Shown: piece after piece, positions 1 through 8,112 of the stretch
Position numbering within the stretch: position 1 is the first letter of the stretch
How the letters are laid out: every line of letters starts with the position of its first letter
From: Candidatus Aciduliprofundum sp.
GTDB lineage: Archaea > Thermoplasmatota > Thermoplasmata > Thermoplasmatales > Aciduliprofundaceae
Length of the DNA: 32,226 bases
NCBI GenBank assembly: GCA_015520565.1
Contig: WAPW01000099.1
Span: forward strand, 1 to 32,226
Reading direction: 5' to 3'
The notes under the pieces: model-generated
The model's input: the letters and a program-made list of their open reading frames with translations, nothing else
Told to the model about the DNA's origin: nothing
The model's database searches: none
Position numbers and translations under genes: made by a program

Positions 1-90
1 CTGAGCCATATGAATGTAATAATCTACATCCACATCCTCATCCAAGAGTGCTTTGTAGTACATAAGGTGCTCAGTTATTTCATGCTGCAC
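1..90 (-). CDS. scpA: Probable ScpA, N-terminal 30 residues (partial)
   Basis: Only the first 30 codons lie in the window; the gene runs off the left edge. A GTG start at 90 (an alternative GTG is at 96) overlaps the end of smc in another frame. The peptide contains EITEHLMYYKALL followed by an acidic stretch and a tyrosine-rich helix. That resembles the start of archaeal ScpA, the kleisin that bridges the SMC heads. Archaeal scpA often directly follows smc, and this position is the main support. The overlap predicts translational coupling with smc. The fragment is too short for a secure family call, so ScpA is inferred from position and weak similarity. Confidence 0.5.
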   Translation of the reverse strand, partial: MQHEITEHLMYYKALLDEDVDVDYYIHMAQ

Positions 91-3000
91 CCTCACTCAC
101 CCCCGGAATGTTCTGTGAGAATACCCTTGATAAGCCATCTCCCTGCTGTGTCACTCCTATTACATAATCGGCAAATTTCAGAGTTGCCTTTCTGAGCGAG
201 ATGACTATGAATTGAGCTGTGCGAGAATTTCTCTTTATTATCCTTCCAACCATCTCTGCATTCACACCATCCAAGAACATATCAACCTCATCAAGTACAT
301 AGAATGGAGATGGGTCATATTGCTGTATGGCAAATATGAATGCCAATGCAGTTAAACTCTTTTCTCCTCCACTTAGAGATTCCAATCTCACGAATTTCTT
401 ACCAATTGGCTTGACTCTTATTATAAGCCCTCCCTTGAACGGATTTTCTGGATTCTCAAGCAAAATCTCTGCATCTCCGCCATTGCTTATCTCCTTGTAA
501 ATCTTCTTGAAATTCTCGTTTATGGCATTGTAAACCTTCATTAATCCATCCTTCTTCTTCCCGTTCAATTCTCTAACTAAGCTCAATAAATTCTTCTTCT
601 CTTTCTCTAAATTCTTATACTCCTCCTTTAATTTCTCGTATCTCTCCTTTTCCTCATCGTACTCTTCTATGCTCCTCATATTCACAGGTCCCATTGACAT
701 CATTTGGGCTTGAACATCATTTAACCTGTTCTTCAACACAGATATGGGCTCCACATTCTTAACTTCAATTTCATAACCCTCATATTCCCTCTTGAATTCT
801 TCATACTTCCTCTGCTCTTCATTGAGTTTTGCTAAAATGTGTATCTTCAAACTCTCCTTAACTTTCACATCCCCTTCCTTCTTGGATATATCGTCCACTA
901 TCCTCTCTTTGCTCTTTACAAGTTTGTCTCTCTCGCTCACCAAATCTTTTATCTTCTCTTCCTCTCTTCTCACAACTTCTTCAAGCTTTCTCCTCTCAAG
1001 CTGTACCTTTTCCATTTCCTTTTCTGAATTCTCTATCTCTTCCCTCATCTTTTCAATCTCTTCCTTTACATTCTCAATATCCTTGCTTAACGACTCTTTT
1101 TTCTCCTCTGCTCCATTTATCTCGCCTTCAACCCTAACTATATCCTTCTCAATATCCTGCATTTCACTTCTTAGAGAATCTACCTTACTACGAAGCTCTT
1201 TTATCTCATTTGAAAGCTTCTCTGGAATGAGTTTATTCATCCTTTCCCTTATATCAGCATCTTCCTTTTCCATCTCTTCAATCTTGGCCTTTATCCTCTC
1301 ACCTTCGCTTCTTATGCTCTCCCTCAAATTTTCATAATTCCTTTTCTCCTCCTCTAATTTCTCAATCTGTCTCTTTATCTCCTTCAATTTCTCTTGATTC
1401 TTTTTCTTCTCTTCAATCCAGACCGAGAGTTGAGCAGAATTGTCTTGAGTTTTAATATTTCTTATCTCTTCAATTAACCTATCCAATTCATCCCTAACGG
1501 CATTTAATCTCCTCTCAATCTCTTCCTTCTCATCCCTCGCATCTCTCAATTTCTTGCCGATTTCATCCAGATTCCCCATGCTTACTTTCTTCCTGCGCTC
1601 AACAGAGCCACCTACCATGGCTCCACTTGCCTCTATGAGCTGACCATCTAGAGTGACAAGGCGAACTCCACCCATTAATCTCCTCGCATTATCCAAGTTA
1701 TCCACAATAATTGTATCACCGAAAACATACCAGAATGCTGCCTCAAACTTTGGATCAAATTTTATTAAATCCATGGCAAAACCTATTGCGTGGGCATCCC
1801 GAGAAGCTAAAATTGCCTTCCCTCTAGGCCTTCCACGGAGCATCTTGTTTAAGGGCAAAAATATTGCCCTGCCCAACTTATTTCTCTTCAAGAACTCTAT
1901 GGCTCTAGCTGCAGATTCATCATCCTCACAAACTATGCTCATAATCCTATTTCCTGCAGCCACTTCTATGGCAAGAGCATACTTATCATCAACATTTCCA
2001 AGCTCGGATATGGTTCCATATATACCCTTCAACTCTCCCCTATCCCTAGCGGCTAGAACAGCCATAACCGCCCTGCTGAGAGAATCTTGACTACTCTCCA
2101 TCCTCGCTTTAATCTTCTCGTACTCAATGCTCAACTCTTTAACTTCTTTCTCCTTCTCTTTCAACTCTTTAGATAGTTTAGTTTCCTCATTTCTGAGCTC
2201 ATAGTACTTCTTTTCAAGAGCTTTTCTTTTCTTCTCCACATCCTTGTTCTCGTCCTTAAACTGGGAGATTCTCCATTCTGCATCCTTTATGGCCGCTTCA
2301 ATATCCTTCATACTCTCTTCCTTAGCTGCAATATCTCCCTTAATTCTGCTTATATTGCCCAAAACCTTATTTTCTTCCTCCACCTTCATAGCGTATTCGT
2401 TCCTAAGCTTTTTAAGTTCTTCTTGAATCTCCAATGCCCTCTTTTGCAATTCCCTGAACTTTTCATTGGCATTGCCCAAATTTTTCTCTTTATCCTCCAA
2501 TTCTTTAGCTCTGCTCTCATACTCATTCTTTATACTCTCTCTCTTCTCTTTAAGAGCTTTGAGCTCTTCATTCTTATTCTTTAACTCCTTCCTTATCTCA
2601 GATAATTGCTCCTTCCATTCTTTTATCTTTTCTTCATATTCTTGAATTCTATCTTCCTTGTTCTCCTTCTTCATCTTCTCTTCAGCATATTTTATCTTGA
2701 GCTCCTCAATTTTATTCTTCATCTCCACGATTTCCCCGCTGCCCATGGCACGAATCTTGTTATCCACTTCTTCAATCTTTTTCTTTATCTCCTCTTCCTC
2801 TTTTTTCTTATCTTCTATCTCTTTTTTCAAGGATTCTATGGCATTTTCAATTTCCTTCATTTGAGAATTGTAAGAGTTAATGGAATTTTCTGCATTTTTC
2901 ATATTTAAATATGCAATCTTTGCCTTTGTCTCCTTTAATTCCTCCTCTAATTCCTTGTACCTTAGCGCCTCTTTTCTATCCTTTTCTAGCTTCTCCATAT

Positions 3001-3616
3001 TCCTCTTTATCTCATCAAGCCTAGCTTCAATCCTCCCCATATTCTCCTCTGTTATCTTCTTCTTATCCTCGGCTTTCTTTATCTCATTATCAAATTTTGT
3101 TATACCTGCGATATCATCTAGTATTGTTCTACGCTCAACAGGAGTCATCTCAACTATGCGAGTAACATCCCCCTGTTGCACAAAGTTATAGCCATCCGCC
3201 TCAATCTTTGCGTGGATTAGAATTGAGTTGAAATCCTGCAACCTTGCCTGTTCGTCATTTATGTAAAAATAGCTATTGTATCCAAGCTCGTTGTTCGCCC
3301 TCTTTATGTACCTTGTTAGCTTTACCTCATCCTCATCCAAGGGCAAAATACGGTCTCTATTATCAAAGATCAAACTCACACGGCAATAATCTGCAGGCCT
3401 GCCATTCTTGCCCCCGTTGTAAATTAAATCCGTTAATCTTTGAGCCCTTATCTTCTTTGAAGATTTTGGACCTAAAACGAAGAGAATTGCATCGGTTATA
3501 TTACTCTTTCCACTTCCATTGGGACCACTAATGGCTGTAAACCCCTCTTTAAACTCTAATCTGGTCTTCCTCCCGAAAGATTTGAAATTTTCAAGCTCAA
3601 TGGCTTTAAGATACAT
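80..3616 (-). CDS. smc: Chromosome segregation protein SMC
   Basis: SMC ATPase, 1178 aa, which forms a ring with kleisin and organises and segregates the chromosome. The N-terminal head has Walker A GPNGSGKS at residues 31-38. Two long Lys/Glu-rich coiled coils (about 170-510 and 680-1010) flank a globular hinge (about 525-670) ending in a glycine-rich GAMVGGS. The C-terminal head carries the ABC signature LSGGEKSL near 1079 and Walker B FYVLDEVD near 1108. Length and domain order are normal for the family. I place the start at 3616 (MYLKAIELENFKSFG) and not six codons upstream, because GGTGAT lies just before it as a ribosome binding site and the conserved head begins there. It overlaps the probable scpA downstream and diverges from the membrane protein gene at 3808. 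Its promoter region contains palindromes that may be an operator. Confidence 0.98.
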   Translation of the reverse strand: MYLKAIELENFKSFGRKTRLEFKEGFTAISGPNGSGKSNITDAILFVLGPKSSKKIRAQRLTDLIYNGGKNGRPADYCRVSLIFDNRDRILPLDEDEVKLTRYIKRANNELGYNSYFYINDEQARLQDFNSILIHAKIEADGYNFVQQGDVTRIVEMTPVERRTILDDIAGITKFDNEIKKAEDKKKITEENMGRIEARLDEIKRNMEKLEKDRKEALRYKELEEELKETKAKIAYLNMKNAENSINSYNSQMKEIENAIESLKKEIEDKKKEEEEIKKKIEEVDNKIRAMGSGEIVEMKNKIEELKIKYAEEKMKKENKEDRIQEYEEKIKEWKEQLSEIRKELKNKNEELKALKEKRESIKNEYESRAKELEDKEKNLGNANEKFRELQKRALEIQEELKKLRNEYAMKVEEENKVLGNISRIKGDIAAKEESMKDIEAAIKDAEWRISQFKDENKDVEKKRKALEKKYYELRNEETKLSKELKEKEKEVKELSIEYEKIKARMESSQDSLSRAVMAVLAARDRGELKGIYGTISELGNVDDKYALAIEVAAGNRIMSIVCEDDESAARAIEFLKRNKLGRAIFLPLNKMLRGRPRGKAILASRDAHAIGFAMDLIKFDPKFEAAFWYVFGDTIIVDNLDNARRLMGGVRLVTLDGQLIEASGAMVGGSVERRKKVSMGNLDEIGKKLRDARDEKEEIERRLNAVRDELDRLIEEIRNIKTQDNSAQLSVWIEEKKKNQEKLKEIKRQIEKLEEEKRNYENLRESIRSEGERIKAKIEEMEKEDADIRERMNKLIPEKLSNEIKELRSKVDSLRSEMQDIEKDIVRVEGEINGAEEKKESLSKDIENVKEEIEKMREEIENSEKEMEKVQLERRKLEEVVRREEEKIKDLVSERDKLVKSKERIVDDISKKEGDVKVKESLKIHILAKLNEEQRKYEEFKREYEGYEIEVKNVEPISVLKNRLNDVQAQMMSMGPVNMRSIEEYDEEKERYEKLKEEYKNLEKEKKNLLSLVRELNGKKKDGLMKVYNAINENFKKIYKEISNGGDAEILLENPENPFKGGLIIRVKPIGKKFVRLESLSGGEKSLTALAFIFAIQQYDPSPFYVLDEVDMFLDGVNAEMVGRIIKRNSRTAQFIVISLRKATLKFADYVIGVTQQGDGLSRVFSQNIPGVSEGAA

Positions 3617-3640
3617 CCCATCACCTTCTGGCATACATTT

Positions 3641-3668
3641 TGTCTGACATGATAATGTTACATGTCAG
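3641..3668. promoter_or_regulatory. Palindromic operator candidate in the smc leader
   Basis: TGTCTGACA (3641-3649) overlaps a perfect 8-bp inverted repeat, CTGACATG (3644-3651) and CATGTCAG (3661-3668), separated by 9 bp. A further related half site, CATGACAG, follows at 3672-3679. The elements lie in the predicted 5' leader of smc near its transcription start. The same 9-mer recurs at the facing promoter (3779-3787). A protein-binding operator is the simplest reading; an mRNA hairpin is the alternative. Confidence 0.5.
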
Positions 3669-3693
3669 CACCATGACAGATAACATATTCATA

Positions 3694-3714
3694 GTATTTA
3701 AATCTTTTTATACC
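3694..3714 (-). promoter_or_regulatory. TATA box region for smc
   Basis: On the minus strand this reads GGTATAAAA followed by ATTTAAAT, two good archaeal box A candidates. Transcription would begin roughly 25 bp downstream, around 3673-3683, giving a leader of about 57-67 nt that carries the palindromes and the GGTGAT binding site. Confidence 0.5.
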
Positions 3715-3750
3715 TTTCCTCTTCCCTAATTTTTTGTAATTTTTCGCAAA

Positions 3751-3789
3751 AACTTTAAATACTTCTATGTCATATGATTGTCTGACAAT
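3751..3789 (+). promoter_or_regulatory. Promoter and palindrome for the 3808 gene
   Basis: Box A candidate ACTTTAAATACT (3751-3762) predicts a start near 3782. That point sits inside the odd palindrome ATTGTCTGACAAT (3777-3789), which is flanked by direct repeats GTCATATG at 3769-3776 and 3791-3798. A regulator bound here would cover the transcription start. The palindrome core TGTCTGACA is identical to the one in the smc leader. Confidence 0.5.
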
Positions 3790-3807
3790 AGTCATATGGT
3801 GGTAAAA

Positions 3808-4746
3808 ATGGGAAAATATCCTTATAGCTTTGGTGAAGCCGTAATATATTCTGGCGTTCTTCTCATTACTCTGTGGTGGATCCCTGTTCTTGGGCCTATA
3901 ATAATAGGATACATTACGGGGAGGAAATCTGGGGGACCTTTAAAAGGCCTGTTTGCCATGGCAATTCCCATCCTTCTTTATACTCTCTTTATAAACTCCA
4001 TACACTGTGGAGCTCTAAATATTCCTCCATCAATAATGTCCTATATACAAGGAAACTCAATACCTAACTTATTAGGCATATCATCTCTGCCTTTTATGAA
4101 CTATATTAACACAACGATTAATTTAGCTTCAAATGTGGGAATCCAAATAGAGAGCCATCTTTATTATGTGCCATCCTCATTTTTCATTATGCTTGCCTTT
4201 GCTTTTATCGGTGGAGCTGTTAGCAGGCAGGTAATTCTTGAAAGGGGCCTCTATAAGGAAACTATGGAAGAGAAAGAAGTTAAAAAGAGAGCACCAAAAC
4301 CGTATAACCCTAATCCTCCAGAAGAGAGTAATGAGGATGACGAGCCAAAAAGAGCTCCAATACCTCAAGCTCAATACCCTCAGCAAATTTATGCACAACC
4401 ACAACCCTATCCCCAGCCAGTGTATGTGCAACAAGTTCCTCAATATCCCACATATCCCCAATATCCACAAGCTCAGTATAATCCTTATCAAGCCCCACCT
4501 CAAGCTCCACCAATGCAGCAAATCCCGCAGGGCTACTATGCCCAAAGCATGCCTAGAGAAGTAGAGAAGCAAAATAAAGCAGTGCATGCTACTCCTCAAA
4601 AATCAAAGAGAAAAAGCAAGAGGAAGAAAATAAAGGAATTCAAGGAGGAAGATAGCAAATTCGTTGTGCATCCAATGGACACAAAGAAAGAAATTGCAAT
4701 AAATAAAAAAAGGATAAATAACGAGAATTCAATAGCATTTCTATGA
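3808..4746 (+). CDS. Membrane protein with Pro/Gln/Tyr-rich, basic C-terminal tail
   Basis: 312 aa, no confident family. I choose ATG 3808 (MGKYPYSFGEAV) because GGTGGT stands 4 bases upstream; an in-frame ATG at 3796 and a TTG at 3778 are weaker. The first half has hydrophobic segments at about residues 12-38 (ending GYITGRKSGG), 45-62 and 125-140, so two to three membrane spans. GPIIIGYITGRKSGGPLKG recalls small archaeal membrane proteins with a glycine-rich hairpin (DUF5518-like), a weak resemblance only. The second half is a cytoplasmic-looking tail. It starts charged, becomes a repetitive Pro/Gln/Tyr stretch (about 180-245), and ends in Lys/Arg-rich sequence (KSKRKSKRKKIK). It diverges from smc with matching palindromes at both promoters, suggesting common regulation. 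The tail could bind nucleic acid or protein, which is inference. Confidence 0.8.
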   Translation: MGKYPYSFGEAVIYSGVLLITLWWIPVLGPIIIGYITGRKSGGPLKGLFAMAIPILLYTLFINSIHCGALNIPPSIMSYIQGNSIPNLLGISSLPFMNYINTTINLASNVGIQIESHLYYVPSSFFIMLAFAFIGGAVSRQVILERGLYKETMEEKEVKKRAPKPYNPNPPEESNEDDEPKRAPIPQAQYPQQIYAQPQPYPQPVYVQQVPQYPTYPQYPQAQYNPYQAPPQAPPMQQIPQGYYAQSMPREVEKQNKAVHATPQKSKRKSKRKKIKEFKEEDSKFVVHPMDTKKEIAINKKRINNENSIAFL

Positions 4747-4883
4747 TATTTGCAGGAATAGACCTTGCAGCTAGGGAGAAAAACATAACTGGGATTGCAA
4801 TAATTAATGGGGGAGGAATAGAGATTATTGGATGTTATATTATTTTACACTGCACATCCATCTTCCCACGGGGGAGGTCATAA
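4743..4883 (+). pseudogene. Truncated start of a DUF429-like protein
   Basis: An ATG overlapping the previous stop codon (ATGA) opens a 46-codon frame. Its first 30 residues, including AGIDLAAREKN, TGIAII and a following glycine turn, look like the first beta-hairpin of the DUF429 RNase H-like family (GIDLA...K..TGIAI). After about residue 31 the similarity stops and the frame ends at 4883. A whole member would be about five times longer. The rest appears replaced by the unrelated 4832 frame, so this is probably a remnant of deletion or recombination. The family call is from memory of the motif and is tentative. Confidence 0.5.
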
Positions 4884-5224
4884 GAAGTGAAGTGCAAATT
4901 TTTATGGATATTGCAAACTTAATTAACGCTGTTGATTCTCTTCTTTTATTTAAAAAAGGAGCAGTTCTTTTTGACAGCGGCGGTAAATATTCAATAGGGT
5001 TTGATATAGTGGATAATTTTTATGTTGAAATCTGGGTTGAAAATGGAGAAAGAAAATCGTTTAAAATTGAGAATAGGGTATTATTAAGAAATATGCGTGA
5101 CCTTTTGATTAAAATTAGAGATATATGCAACATGGTGGAAAAACCTTCAGAGAAATTATTGGAAAGTTTGCGATTGATAAACATTTATCTGCACGTAATG
5201 AGCTTGAGGAGGGAATTATCATGA
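4832..5224 (+). CDS. Unrecognised 130-aa protein
   Basis: I do not recognise this protein. It has no signal peptide, membrane span or cysteine cluster. The N-terminal part alternates hydrophobic and polar residues like a beta-hairpin (YYFTLHIHLPTGEVIRSEVQ). The middle has further strands (GAVLF, SIGFDIV, FYVEIWVENG), and the C-terminal third is helical. The start is uncertain: GGGGGAGG lies 15 bases before ATG 4832, too far for an ideal binding site, and the frame overlaps the DUF429-like remnant. It is followed at once by a broken gene of similar size and similar helical C-terminus, so the two may be degenerate paralogues. It could itself be a decaying or truncated gene. Confidence 0.55.
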   Translation: MLYYFTLHIHLPTGEVIRSEVQIFMDIANLINAVDSLLLFKKGAVLFDSGGKYSIGFDIVDNFYVEIWVENGERKSFKIENRVLLRNMRDLLIKIRDICNMVEKPSEKLLESLRLINIYLHVMSLRRELS

Positions 5225-5240
5225 CAGGAAGTGTGAAAAA

Positions 5241-5538
5241 ATGAAATTCATAGATATCCATATGGCCGATGATGACAAAAAAAGCTGTCTGAAGTTGATG
5301 ACCCAACCATAATAAATATAGAGGTTGCACTTTTCTGTGGAGATAGATTCGTTTTGAGAGATACTACTTGGATGATGTTTATGACTGTGGAATTCCGTTT
5401 TTAGATTTAGTAGAAAATGTTTCATCGACTGTTAGAATACTATCAGAATTTATTATTGAAAACAGAGAAAATTTGAGAAATGACCAATTCATACATCGTC
5501 TGATTCATCTTTCAAGAAGTATGAGTGCTATTGTATAA
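5241..5538 (+). pseudogene. Small gene broken by two frameshifts
   Basis: Three short frames join into one plausible protein if one base is removed at each of two homopolymers. It begins MKFIDIHMADDD at 5241. After the A7 run (5277-5283) it continues KLSEVDDPTIINIEVALF. After TTTT at 5352-5355 it continues ERYYLDDVYDCGIPFLDLVE and runs through a helical C-terminus to TAA at 5536-5538. The product would be about 98 aa of no recognised family. Both lesions are single extra bases, and the reconstructed sequence is compositionally protein-like, which argues for a recent pseudogene or sequencing errors. The helical ending resembles that of the preceding 130-aa ORF. Confidence 0.55.
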
Positions 5539-5540
5539 GG
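5531..5540 (+). promoter_or_regulatory. TATA box candidate for the M16-thiC cluster
   Basis: TTGTATAAGG lies about 25 bp before the TTG at 5561, the spacing expected for a leaderless archaeal transcript. It overlaps the end of the broken gene upstream. Confidence 0.35.
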
Positions 5541-5560
5541 TATGAATTAGATATTAAAAA

Positions 5561-6742
5561 TTGACATGTGGCAGGTATGAAATTTGTCCTACCGTAAAAA
5601 TTTTTAGAATAGATGGATATCCAATTTCCATGAAAATCATTTCCGTAAACGAGCCTAGGAAACTCGCCAATATTCTGCTCAGCGTGAATGTTGGCTGGAG
5701 CCATGAGCCCATTGGTAAAAGAGGAATTTCGCATTTTCTTGAGCATTCCATCTTTTTGGGAAGTGAAGAGTACCCAGAGCCGGATACGGAGGTAGCGAAG
5801 TACGGAGTGAATTTAAGTGGAGAGACGCAGCCAGATAGGACCATTTTCTTCTTTTCCTCTCTTCCCGAGGATGCTGCAGAAGTTTTGGAGATTCTGCTCT
5901 CTCTTATTTACTCTCCTGCATTCTCGCCTGAGAAAGTTGAGGAAGAGAAAGAAAGTAAAATAATTCCTGCCGTTGTAAAGGAGAGTGATTATGCTCCTTG
6001 GGAACTAGCATACGAATGGGCCCGCAACCTAATTTTTGAATGGGATTTCAGGTACAGTATGGGAACCGAGGAAGAACTCCGCGGAATAGGGATTGAAGAG
6101 TTAAGAGAATGGCATAAGAGGTATTATAACAAGCACAATTCGGTGGCTCTCATACCAGAGGGAATTGAATTTCCAGATTTTGAGATACCAGAAAGTGGTA
6201 CAAATCCAGAAGTTCAAGAAATTAAATATGAAGAAAGGGAGAAGGTCATTGAAAAGGGATTAGAGAATGCAGAAATTGTATGTGCATTCCCCTTGCACAA
6301 ATATGATATTCGTGCATATCTCCTCAGCACCTTGCTTGGAAATTTTCCAACATCTAAGCTATGGCAAGAATTTCGTAGGGAGGCGTATATGGTTGAATCC
6401 AGAGTGGAATGGCATAACGGAAAGGGAGGATTTTTCCTCTATGCAGGGGCAAATTCTCGTGATTTTGAGAGTATATGTAGGAAAATGGGGAGATTCTTGG
6501 AGGATTTGCGATTCTCTCAAGAGGAAGTTGAAATAGCGAAGAAAACCCTTGCGATAGAGATGCTGGAGAGAGATAATAGCATTTACAGGATGGAAAATTT
6601 ATTGCACTTGGACCCTGAAATGAGATTTGGGAGCTTGGAGAGGATTTTGGAGGCCATAGAGGAATTGGAATTGCGGGAGAGCAATGAGTATGCATCTCAA
6701 GTTTTTAATTTGGAAAAAATGAGGAGAGTTATGGTGAGATAA
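5561..6742 (+). CDS. M16 (insulinase/pitrilysin) family peptidase-like protein
   Basis: 393 aa, the size of one M16 half-enzyme, a clamshell zinc protease family that degrades peptides. The inverted zinc motif HFLEH is at residues 58-62, followed by the expected strand and helix around GVNLSGETQPDRTIFFFSSLPED. The downstream motif that normally supplies the third zinc ligand (E-x-x-V-I-x-x-E type) reads EEEKESKIIPAV at 127-138, with Pro/Ala where I would expect Glu. Zinc binding may therefore be altered, though E129, E131 or E141 could substitute. The start is TTG 5561 with no binding site, 25 bp after a TATA-like box; ATT 5582 is possible. It is followed by thiC in the same direction and may share its transcript. 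Family sure, activity not. Confidence 0.85.
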   Translation: MTCGRYEICPTVKIFRIDGYPISMKIISVNEPRKLANILLSVNVGWSHEPIGKRGISHFLEHSIFLGSEEYPEPDTEVAKYGVNLSGETQPDRTIFFFSSLPEDAAEVLEILLSLIYSPAFSPEKVEEEKESKIIPAVVKESDYAPWELAYEWARNLIFEWDFRYSMGTEEELRGIGIEELREWHKRYYNKHNSVALIPEGIEFPDFEIPESGTNPEVQEIKYEEREKVIEKGLENAEIVCAFPLHKYDIRAYLLSTLLGNFPTSKLWQEFRREAYMVESRVEWHNGKGGFFLYAGANSRDFESICRKMGRFLEDLRFSQEEVEIAKKTLAIEMLERDNSIYRMENLLHLDPEMRFGSLERILEAIEELELRESNEYASQVFNLEKMRRVMVR

Positions 6743-6802
6743 TACCCAAATATGTTTAGAAATGCTTATTTACCTTTGCACAATGAAGGTTTGGTGAGTT
6801 CT

Positions 6803-8086
6803 ATGCAGATGAAGAGTGCGAAGAATGGAGAATACACTGAAGAAATGAGATATATTGCGAAGAAAGAAGGAGTAGATCTTGAGAAGCTCCGTAGGGCTAT
6901 TGCTAAGGGACATGTTGTGATATTGAAGAATTTAAAGCATGATGTTGAGCCCGTTGGAGTGGGCTCTGGATTGAGAGTTAAGGTTAATGCAAATATTGGT
7001 ACATCAATGGATATTGTGGATGTTGAAGCCGAAGTGCGTAAGGCAAAAATCGCAAAAAAATATGGTGCGGATACCATAATGGATTTGAGCACAGGGGGCA
7101 ATCTTCCAGAGATTAGGCACAGGATAATGAAGGAAGTGCCAATGGTAATAGGCACCGTGCCAATATACGAGGCAGCATGGCAGATGCTTGAAAGAAAAAA
7201 AGCTATAGTGGAGATGAGTGAGGATGATATGTTCAACGCAGTAGAATCGCATTTGAAAGATGGTGTGGATTTTCTCACAATTCATGTTGGTGTAACTCGC
7301 GAGGCAGTGGAGAAGATGAAAAAGCATCCTCGTGTGGTGGGCACGGTCTCTCGCGGGGGTACATTCCATGCAGCTTGGATTCTGCATAATGGCAAAGAAA
7401 ATCCCTTTTACGAGAATTACGATTATCTTCTTGAATTACTTGCCGAATATGATGCTACTATAAGCTTGGGTGATGGACTCCGCCCTGGAGGATTGCCAGA
7501 TGCCACAGATTTTCTGCAAATTCATGAATTATACACCATTGGAAGATTGGTTAAAAGGGCTAGAGAAAAGGGTGTGCAAGCCATGGTTGAAGGCCCCGGG
7601 CACATACCTATTGACCAAATAGAGGCAAATGTGAAGATGGCTAAAATCGCGACGGATAATGCACCCTTCTATGTCCTCGGTCCCCTCGTTACCGATATTG
7701 CATCTGGCTATGACCATATTACAGCTGCCATAGGGGGTGCTATAGCTGCAAAGGCAGGAGCTGATTTTCTATGCTATGTTACCCCTGCTGAGCATCTCGC
7801 TTTGCCCAATGAGGAAGAAGTGAAATTAGGGGTAATAGCAACGAGAATAGCGGCACATGCAGTGAATCTAACAAGGTTTGAAGATGAGTACAAATGGGAT
7901 TACGAGATGTCAAAAGCCCGTGCCTCCCTGCGCTGGGACGAGCAACTCAATCTCAGTATAGACAAGGAGAATGCTATAAAAATAAGGAAGGAAAGGTATC
8001 CCCATAGCCCGCAGGTATGCACAATGTGTGGAGAGTTCTGCGCTATAAAGATATTGAGAGAGTATCTAAACGAAGGAAAAGAATAA
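6803..8086 (+). CDS. thiC: Phosphomethylpyrimidine synthase ThiC
   Basis: Radical-SAM enzyme converting aminoimidazole ribotide to hydroxymethylpyrimidine phosphate in thiamine synthesis. 427 aa from ATG 6803, which has GGTGAG five bases upstream and matches the family N-terminus (TEEMRYIAKKEGVD); an upstream ATG at 6752 adds 17 atypical residues. Conserved blocks are clear: DTIMDLSTGG, VPIYEA, FLTIHVGVT, SRGG, LGDGLRPG and VEGPGHIP. The C-terminal cluster motif reads CTMCGEFC (nt 8018-8041), CX2CX3C instead of the usual CX2CX4C. I think some archaeal homologues share this but cannot check. The paralogue BzaF (hydroxybenzimidazole synthase) has a similar fold and length and is the main alternative. 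I see no other thiamine genes and no TPP riboswitch upstream. Confidence 0.93.
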   Translation: MQMKSAKNGEYTEEMRYIAKKEGVDLEKLRRAIAKGHVVILKNLKHDVEPVGVGSGLRVKVNANIGTSMDIVDVEAEVRKAKIAKKYGADTIMDLSTGGNLPEIRHRIMKEVPMVIGTVPIYEAAWQMLERKKAIVEMSEDDMFNAVESHLKDGVDFLTIHVGVTREAVEKMKKHPRVVGTVSRGGTFHAAWILHNGKENPFYENYDYLLELLAEYDATISLGDGLRPGGLPDATDFLQIHELYTIGRLVKRAREKGVQAMVEGPGHIPIDQIEANVKMAKIATDNAPFYVLGPLVTDIASGYDHITAAIGGAIAAKAGADFLCYVTPAEHLALPNEEEVKLGVIATRIAAHAVNLTRFEDEYKWDYEMSKARASLRWDEQLNLSIDKENAIKIRKERYPHSPQVCTMCGEFCAIKILREYLNEGKE

Positions 8087-8112
8087 TATGCCTTTGAGAA
8101 ATAGGGTGAAAT

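Noticed and set aside
792-1337. Plus-strand Ser/Phe/Leu-rich open frame of 181 codons inside smc
   Set aside because: It is the complement of the Lys/Glu-rich coiled coil; low-complexity composition follows from the opposite strand, and it has no binding site or family.
3617-3807. CRISPR-like repeats in the smc intergenic region
   Set aside because: Repeats are too short (8-9 bp), few and irregularly spaced; promoter operators explain them better.
6743-6802. Possible TPP riboswitch before thiC
   Set aside because: Only 60 bases separate M16 from thiC and I see no thi-box core sequence; the stretch is an ordinary short gap with a binding site.
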